Both the position numbers and the translations under genes were made by a program. Below the pieces are notes generated by a model. That model saw nothing but the letters and a program-made list of their open reading frames with translations, did not search any database and was not told the origin of the DNA. A stretch of DNA of 64,000 bases from Gp1-AA122 sp035631655 (lineage in GTDB: Bacteria; Acidobacteriota; Terriglobia; Terriglobales; Acidobacteriaceae). Shown in pieces: positions 58,428 through 64,000 of this stretch. The DNA lies in the NCBI GenBank assembly GCA_035631655.1, contig DASQIH010000170.1:1-64000 (forward strand), given 5' to 3'. The stretch's first letter is position 1. Each line of letters opens with the position of its first letter.

Positions 58428-59399
58428 ATGGAGCCTCTGCTCGAAGTCCGGGATCTACACGTTGACTATTGTTCAGACGGAATGCCCTCTGCACATGTTC
58501 TGCGGGGCGTGAGTTTTACCGTCGGCAAGAAAGAATGCGTGGGAATACTTGGGGAATCCGGCTGCGGCAAGAGCACCTTAGCGCTCGCCATTCTTCGTCT
58601 TGTGCCGCCTGGCTCGCGAATAAAGGGAACCATCTCCTACAAGTCGCAGGAGCTCGTGAACCTTCCCGAGCGGGAAATGGAGAAACTACGTGGCGCAGAG
58701 GTTTCGCTCATCTTTCAAGATGCCAGCAGTTCGCTGCACCCGACCCTGCGAGTCGGGACCCAGATTTCTGATGTGGCCGCGGCTCACCACAGAGAATGGT
58801 CCGCAAGCCGGCGCCGTCAAGCTACCGAAGCGATTTTGAGAGAGGTCGGATTCGATCACGTTGAACGCATCTATGCTTCTTATCCTCACCAGCTCAGTGG
58901 AGGACAGCAGCAGAGGATCGCGATTGCGCAGGCGCTCATCAGCGGACCTTCCTTGCTGATCGCAGACGAGCCAACCAGTTCCCTGGATACCACGGTACAA
59001 GCGGAAATCCTTGCTCTGCTGAAACGACTCCGGCGGGATCACGGCCTGGGGCTCGTGTTCATCAGCCACAACCCAGCCATTCTTGCTGAAATGGCTGACC
59101 GCATCCTGGTGGTCTATGCCGGGCAGATTGTGGAAGAGGGGAGCGTGCGCCAGGTGCTTCAGGCTCCTCTGCACCCCTTCGCAGCCGCGCTGCTGCGATG
59201 TGTGCCGAGAGACGCGGGGCACAACGACGATTTGCTTGTCGCCATTCCCGGGAGTGCGCCCGATCCAGCCGAAACCCCTGCGGGATGCCCTTTTGCTCCA
59301 CGTTGTGCAGACCGGATGCAGACTTGCGCCTCGCGAATGCCGGCTGAAATGCAACCGCAACCCGAGCACAACGTACGCTGCTTCAAATATGGTGGCTGA
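58428..59399 (+). CDS. Oligopeptide/dipeptide ABC transporter ATP-binding protein (DppD/OppD type)
   Basis: A 323-residue ATPase. Walker A GILGESGCGKSTLALA, Q-loop LIFQDASSSLHPTLRVG, signature HQLSGGQQQRIAIAQALI, Walker B LLIADEPTSSLD. The C-terminal oligopeptide-transporter extension has AETPAGCPFAPRCADRMQTC, a Cys set that in some members binds an Fe-S cluster. First of five genes of a Dpp/Opp-type importer. Confidence 0.94.
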   Translation: MEPLLEVRDLHVDYCSDGMPSAHVLRGVSFTVGKKECVGILGESGCGKSTLALAILRLVPPGSRIKGTISYKSQELVNLPEREMEKLRGAEVSLIFQDASSSLHPTLRVGTQISDVAAAHHREWSASRRRQATEAILREVGFDHVERIYASYPHQLSGGQQQRIAIAQALISGPSLLIADEPTSSLDTTVQAEILALLKRLRRDHGLGLVFISHNPAILAEMADRILVVYAGQIVEEGSVRQVLQAPLHPFAAALLRCVPRDAGHNDDLLVAIPGSAPDPAETPAGCPFAPRCADRMQTCASRMPAEMQPQPEHNVRCFKYGG

Positions 59400-60219
59400 T
59401 TTCGTGACCAGCGAACCTTTAATTCGCGTGCAGGCATTGAGTAAAACTTACCTTCAGCATCGTCCGTTTTCGGGACAGAAATTTCTTGTTCGGGCCCTGG
59501 ATGGTATTGATCTCGCCATCCACACGGGCTCGAGCTTCGCGCTGGTAGGCGAGTCGGGCTCGGGTAAATCAACGCTGGCTCTCTGCATTGCCCGGCTGGA
59601 GCAGCCTACGGTAGGCAAAGTCTGGTTCGACGGAGTGGACTTGTTAAGTCTGAGCGGCCGGGAGTTGATGCAGGCTCGACGCCAAATCCAGCTTGTGTTT
59701 CAGGACACCGCCGCGGCGTTGAATCCTCGCTTGTCAGCAGAAGAGATCATCATCGAGCCTTTGCGCATTCAGTCCATCGGGACACGAGCCGAGCAGCGCG
59801 AGCGCGCCGTCCAACTTATGGAAAAGGTCGGCCTGCCCGCGCTATGGTTAGGCCGCCGTCCTCATCAGTTCAGTGGAGGGCAGCGCCAGCGCCTGGCGAT
59901 CGCCCGGGCTCTTGCCTTGCGGCCACGCTTATTGATTCTGGACGAGGCGTTCACCGGTCTGGACCTGTCCATCCAGGCTCAGATCGTTGCCTTGCTGCAG
60001 AATCTGCAAACCACCGAAAAGCTGACTTACCTTTTCATATCGCACGATCTCAGCCTTATGGCCCACGTGGCGGATGAGATTGTCATCATGCGACGAGGGC
60101 GGATCATAGAGCAGGGAGCGCCGGAGCGACTGTTCTCCCATCCTGGTCAGCCGGAGACGCGGGCCTTGCTGGACGCAATTCCTGGAAGGCGTGCCGCCTT
60201 GGGCTTTGGACAGAACTGA
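59389..60219 (+). CDS. Oligopeptide/dipeptide ABC transporter ATP-binding protein (DppF/OppF type)
   Basis: A 276-residue ATPase from ATG 59389, overlapping the preceding gene by 11 bp. Walker A VGESGSGKSTLALC, signature HQFSGGQRQRLAIARALALR, Walker B LLILDEAFTGLDLS. The Walker-B region reads DEAFTGLD instead of the usual DEPTSALD. The C-terminal extension is short and has no Cys cluster. Confidence 0.92.
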   Translation: MVADFVTSEPLIRVQALSKTYLQHRPFSGQKFLVRALDGIDLAIHTGSSFALVGESGSGKSTLALCIARLEQPTVGKVWFDGVDLLSLSGRELMQARRQIQLVFQDTAAALNPRLSAEEIIIEPLRIQSIGTRAEQRERAVQLMEKVGLPALWLGRRPHQFSGGQRQRLAIARALALRPRLLILDEAFTGLDLSIQAQIVALLQNLQTTEKLTYLFISHDLSLMAHVADEIVIMRRGRIIEQGAPERLFSHPGQPETRALLDAIPGRRAALGFGQN

Positions 60220-60226
60220 ACAACCG

Positions 60227-61195
60227 ATGGCCTACTTTTTGCGAAGATTGCTGCATGGTGTCCTGGTCCTGGTAGGCGTTTCGATTCTGTCGTTTCTTTT
60301 TGTCCAGCTGGCGCCGGGCGAATTCTTCAGCGACATGCGCCTAAACCCGCAAATTTCTCCCGAAACTATCGCCAGCTTACGGGCTCAGTATGGGCTGGAC
60401 CGATCTTTGCCGGTGCGCTATGTACGCTGGGTGCGGTCGGTGGCAAAGGGGGACTGGGGCTATTCGTTCGCCTATGGCTTGCCAGTTTCGCAGCTGATCT
60501 GGAGTCGCGCTCGCAATACTCTCGCTCTTACGTTGACCGCCGCTTTGCTCGCCTGGTTGATTTCGATCCCTTTGGGGATTTACGCAGCAGAAAGGCGAGA
60601 CCACTGGGGCGATCGCGTCACGGTTGCGGGATCGTCTGCGCTGCTGACTGTCCCAGACCTGCTAGTGGCATTGGCGCTCTTGGTTCTCGCGATTAGGACC
60701 AACGCATTCGCAGCGGGCGGAATGACTTCCACGCAGTTCGCGGACCTGGGAATTTCGGCCAAGATCAAGGATGTGGTGGCACATTTCACACTGCCAGTAG
60801 CTGCACTGGTGTTGGGTACGCTGCCGATTTTCTTCCGCCACGTGCGGGCCAGCATGATCGAGGCTCTCGCCTTGCCTTCGATCCAAGCCGCTCGTGGACA
60901 CGGCATTCCACGCCGCCGCATTCTTTTCCGCTACGCGTTGCCGGCTGCCGCCAATCCGTTAATTTCGCTCTTTGGGTTCTCCATCGCAACTTTGCTGAGC
61001 GCTTCCCTGCTGATTGAGGTCGTGATGAGTTGGCCGGGATTGGGTCCGATGCTGCTGGAGGCGATCCTTGCCCGAGATCTCTACGTCGTGATCGGTGCCG
61101 TGATGCTCTCAACCTTGTTTCTCGTTGCGGGAAATTTCATTGCCGATGTTTTGCTCTATGTGACTGACCCGCGAATCCGCCGGGGAGCTGCATGA
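60227..61195 (+). CDS. Peptide-type ABC transporter permease (DppB/OppB type)
   Basis: A 322-residue permease from ATG 60227. The N-terminal helix is LLHGVLVLVGVSILSFLFVQ followed by LAPGEFF; then LRAQYGLDRSLPVRYVRWV and the EAA loop AARGHGIPRRRILFRYALPA. Six helices. The stop overlaps the next start (ATGA). Confidence 0.93.
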   Translation: MAYFLRRLLHGVLVLVGVSILSFLFVQLAPGEFFSDMRLNPQISPETIASLRAQYGLDRSLPVRYVRWVRSVAKGDWGYSFAYGLPVSQLIWSRARNTLALTLTAALLAWLISIPLGIYAAERRDHWGDRVTVAGSSALLTVPDLLVALALLVLAIRTNAFAAGGMTSTQFADLGISAKIKDVVAHFTLPVAALVLGTLPIFFRHVRASMIEALALPSIQAARGHGIPRRRILFRYALPAAANPLISLFGFSIATLLSASLLIEVVMSWPGLGPMLLEAILARDLYVVIGAVMLSTLFLVAGNFIADVLLYVTDPRIRRGAA

Positions 61196-62217
61196 GCAAA
61201 AGGAGAATGGTTCGACTGGCCGTTGTCCTGCTCTCCTTATTATATGGAGGGGTCTTGCTCGCTGGGTTCCTCGCCCCCTACGACCCCGCCGAACAAGATC
61301 GGGAACATCCCTTCGCGCCACCGACCCGCGTGCACTTTGTCGGCCCGGAGGGAAAACTGCCTCTCTGGCCATTCATTTACGGGTTGAAACCGTCACCCGA
61401 CAACTTTGCTGGGTATCAGGAAGATCATTCGCACACATTCCCTATACGTCTTTTTGTGTCAGGTGACAATTACGATCTGCTCGGCTTGCCCTGCCGCCTT
61501 CACTTCTTCGGAATTGACGAGCCCGGACGCATATTCCTCCTCGGCACGGATGGCTATGGGCGCGACCAGTTCTCGCGGTTGCTGTGGGGTGGCAGGATTT
61601 CATTGCTTGCCGGCCTGATTGCCGCCGCATTGTCGCTGTTGCTGGGAATGATTCTGGGGGCTGTGTCCGGCTATTTCGGCGGACTTGTGGACGACGCCCT
61701 GATGCGATTGGTGGAACTGTTCCTGGCCATGCCCTGGCTGTACTTACTGTTTGCCGTGCGGGCTTTCCTTCCTTTGCACATCAGTCCGACCGTCGCATTC
61801 CTTCTGCTGGTAGCGGTGATCGGAATCGTGGGTTGGGCGAGGCCGGCACGTTTGATACGTGGCGTTGTGCTCAGCGCCAGGGAGCGAAAATACGTGTTGG
61901 CTGCGCGCGGTTTCGGCGCCTCAGATTTCTACCTTCTCCGGAGGCATATTCTGCCGCAAACGATGGGAGTCTTCCTGACGCAAGCGGCCCTGCTGATACC
62001 CCAGTACATCCTGGCCGAAGTGACGCTTTCGTTTCTCGGCCTCGGGGTGGGCGAACCGGTGCCGAGCTGGGGTAACATGCTGGGATCGTTACAGCAATAT
62101 CACGTATTAGCCAGCTACTGGTGGATGCTGGCGCCGGCGCTGGCTCTCGTTCCGGTGTTCTGGGGATATCACGTGCTCGCGGATTTCCTGCACGAACGGC
62201 TAGAATTCGGCGACTAA
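61192..62217 (+). CDS. Peptide-type ABC transporter permease (DppC/OppC type)
   Basis: A 341-residue permease. The first helix (LAVVLLSLLYGGVLLAGFLA) is followed by an unusually long periplasmic segment of ~90 residues before LGTDGYGRDQFSRLLWGGRI, the normal start of the DppC core. EAA loop LAARGFGASDFYLLRRHILP. The insertion may contact the binding protein. Confidence 0.92.
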   Translation: MSKRRMVRLAVVLLSLLYGGVLLAGFLAPYDPAEQDREHPFAPPTRVHFVGPEGKLPLWPFIYGLKPSPDNFAGYQEDHSHTFPIRLFVSGDNYDLLGLPCRLHFFGIDEPGRIFLLGTDGYGRDQFSRLLWGGRISLLAGLIAAALSLLLGMILGAVSGYFGGLVDDALMRLVELFLAMPWLYLLFAVRAFLPLHISPTVAFLLLVAVIGIVGWARPARLIRGVVLSARERKYVLAARGFGASDFYLLRRHILPQTMGVFLTQAALLIPQYILAEVTLSFLGLGVGEPVPSWGNMLGSLQQYHVLASYWWMLAPALALVPVFWGYHVLADFLHERLEFGD

Positions 62218-62238
62218 TCCTAGAAAGGTTAAGGTCAA

Positions 62239-63996
62239 TTGCGAAAGGACATTTATCTTGCTCTCCTGGCCCTGGCCCTGGTCCTCTTCACCGCGGCCAC
62301 GTGGGCGCAGACCAGCAAGTCTGCGGCAGTAAAAGAGGAACTGCAAACCAGCACAGGTGAGGCCGGCCAGTATGGTGGCCGGCTGGTGGTTTCACAGCGG
62401 GCGGAGGCCAAGACTCTTAATGCAGTGACCGGCATTGATCAACGGCTGTCGCGGGAAGTGATCTTCCGCATGCACGCCGACCTGATTCATATCAACCGTG
62501 TGACGCAGCGCACCGAGCCGGCACTGGCAAAGTCATGGACGGTATCCAAAGACGGCCGCCAATATACGATTCACTTGCGCCGTGGCATCCGCTTTTCTGA
62601 TGGCCAACCCTTCAATGCCGACGATGTTGTGTTTTCCTTTCAGGTTTACCTCGATGAGAAAGTTCACTCTCCGCAGCGCGACCTGCTAATCGCTCGCGGC
62701 CAGAGCATAACCGTTCAGAAGCTCGATCCCTATACCGTGCTGTTCAAACTGGCCCAGCCCGACGCTGCCGCGGAGCGACTCTTTGATAGTGTCGACATCT
62801 TGCCCAAACACCTCCTGGAGAAGTCATACCAAGATGGCACTCTGGCACAAGCTTGGTCCCTGACAACCCCTCCGGACCAGATTGCCGGCCTTGGTCCTTT
62901 CCGCTTCAAGAAATACGTTCCCGGACAACAGATCACCCTGGAGCGAAATCCCTACTATTGGAAGGTAGATGCCAAGGACAATCGTCTTCCCTACCTGGAT
63001 GAGATTACGTTTCTGGTGGTCGCCAGCGAAGATGCTGAAGCCATACGTTTTCAAACCGGGGACATCGATGTCATCAGCCGTCTCAGCTCAGAGAACTATG
63101 CACTTCTGGCGAAGGATCAGGAATCGCGAGGCTACAGGCTGCAGGACCTTGGCCCTGGACTGGAATATAACTTCATTTTGTTTAACCTCAACGACGATAC
63201 TGCCGGCCGCCTGCCTGATATCGCGCGCAAACAAACCTGGTTTCGTGAGGTGAAGTTCCGGCAGGCGGTTTCGGCGGCGATTGACCGCACTGGCATTGTG
63301 CGACTGGTATACCAGGGCCGGGGCGAACCATTATGGGCGCAGGTAACTGCCGGAAATAAATTATCTCTGAATTCAAGCATTCCAAAGCCGGCACAGTCGT
63401 TAAGCAGAGCGCGTGAACTGTTGCAATCCGCTGGATTCACGTGGAACAAAGATGGCAAGCTACAGGATCACAACGGCCAGGTGGTCGAGTTCTCCATCAT
63501 CTCGAGTTCGAGCAACAGCCAGAGGATGCAAATCGCCAACATCGTCCAACAGGATCTGGCGAAACTCGGCATGCAGGTCAGCGTCGTGCCCTTGGAATTT
63601 CGCAGCTTCGTACAGCGAGTGACTCAGACCCACGATTACGAAGCAGCGGTCATGGGGCTGCTCAGCGGCGATGTCGATCCCAATGCAGATATGAACGTGT
63701 GGCTCTCCAGCGGCGCTACTCATTTGTGGAATCTTGGGGAAAAGCAGCCCGCGACTCCCTGGGAGGCCGAGATTGACAAGCTGATGGAGCAGCAGGCGGT
63801 CACGCTGAATTACGAGGCAAGAAAAAAACTTTACGATCGCGTTCAAGAGATTGTAGCGGAACAGTTACCAATCATCTGCGTAGCCGGCCCCAACATCCTG
63901 GTGGGGAGCAAGAAAAGGTTGGGCAACTTCCGGCCTGCTGTTCTGGACCATTACACACTCCACAATGTCGAAGAACTGTTTTGGAAAGGGAAGTGA
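62239..63996 (+). CDS. Extracellular solute-binding protein, family 5 (DppA/OppA type)
   Basis: A 585-residue exported protein from TTG 62239 (AAGG upstream), with signal IYLALLALALVLFTAATWAQ. SBP_bac_5 features: RVTQRTEPALAKSWTVSKDG, YTIHLRRGIRFSDGQPFNAD, DDVVFSFQVYLDE, GLGPFRFKKYVPGQQITLER. No lipobox, so it is soluble in the periplasm. It completes the importer, with the unusual order of the receptor gene last. The substrate could be peptides, opines or other compounds. Confidence 0.93.
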   Translation: MRKDIYLALLALALVLFTAATWAQTSKSAAVKEELQTSTGEAGQYGGRLVVSQRAEAKTLNAVTGIDQRLSREVIFRMHADLIHINRVTQRTEPALAKSWTVSKDGRQYTIHLRRGIRFSDGQPFNADDVVFSFQVYLDEKVHSPQRDLLIARGQSITVQKLDPYTVLFKLAQPDAAAERLFDSVDILPKHLLEKSYQDGTLAQAWSLTTPPDQIAGLGPFRFKKYVPGQQITLERNPYYWKVDAKDNRLPYLDEITFLVVASEDAEAIRFQTGDIDVISRLSSENYALLAKDQESRGYRLQDLGPGLEYNFILFNLNDDTAGRLPDIARKQTWFREVKFRQAVSAAIDRTGIVRLVYQGRGEPLWAQVTAGNKLSLNSSIPKPAQSLSRARELLQSAGFTWNKDGKLQDHNGQVVEFSIISSSSNSQRMQIANIVQQDLAKLGMQVSVVPLEFRSFVQRVTQTHDYEAAVMGLLSGDVDPNADMNVWLSSGATHLWNLGEKQPATPWEAEIDKLMEQQAVTLNYEARKKLYDRVQEIVAEQLPIICVAGPNILVGSKKRLGNFRPAVLDHYTLHNVEELFWKGK

Positions 63997-64000
63997 AACC

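Noticed and set aside
1..64000. CRISPR arrays, tRNA or rRNA genes, phage or transposase genes
   Set aside because: None recognised by eye: no regularly spaced direct repeats with spacers, no cloverleaf-like gaps, no transposase or integrase motifs.

Overview
The window looks like a chromosomal segment of an Acidobacteriota (Terriglobia-like) bacterium. This is an inference from gene content: Oar/CarbopepD-type TonB-dependent receptors of 1,000-1,200 residues, several TonB C-terminal proteins, Ig-like-repeat lipoproteins, very large multihaem cytochromes, and a small 'HGPVTALRSLRA' protein of a type I associate with this phylum. No rRNA, tRNA, CRISPR array, phage or transposase gene was seen.

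Layout. 0-19 kb is mixed housekeeping: an Ig-repeat lipoprotein cut by the window edge, a DUF218 protein, a nucleotide-sugar dehydrogenase, a TonB/M48-protease pair, a lone Flp pilin, a NarX/NarL-like two-component pair, an orphan histidine kinase, an S9 peptidase broken by a 10-bp tandem duplication, an M28 (PSMA-like) peptidase, rlmN and an M16 peptidase. 19.6-33 kb is a respiratory island, mostly on the minus strand: YwiC-like protein, AhbC/AhbD/NirJ-like radical SAM enzyme, a 7-haem NapC-like protein, a 13-haem cytochrome fused to a b-type domain, a cytochrome b, a 19-haem cytochrome, the remnant of an MtrA/DmsE cytochrome joined to the end of an MtrB-like porin, a CRP/FNR regulator, and a CRP-like paralogue that lacks its DNA-binding domain. 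Its intergenic regions carry GTGA-N6-TCAC palindromes. At four loci these occur as pairs with centres exactly 22 bp apart, and a fifth has one site plus a half-site at the same spacing. This is the strongest candidate for an undescribed regulatory and electron-transfer system here. 33-39 kb holds a malic enzyme/phosphotransacetylase fusion, Pal, and an unusual receiver-TM-TonB fusion followed by a PilZ-like protein.

39-64 kb reads as a scavenging and catabolic island: a complete LivKHMGF-type importer with overlapping genes, a FadR-type regulator with repeated operator-like sequences in front of a TonB-dependent receptor, a secreted alpha/beta hydrolase, a StyA2B-like fused flavin monooxygenase/reductase with an SDR, divergent from a stand-alone StyA-like monooxygenase, a second TonB-dependent receptor behind an array of inverted repeats, a nitrilase-superfamily protein with Ala at the catalytic Cys position, and a complete Dpp/Opp-type importer. 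A plausible but unproven reading is outer-membrane uptake and oxidation of an aromatic or indole-like, possibly amide- or peptide-linked, compound.
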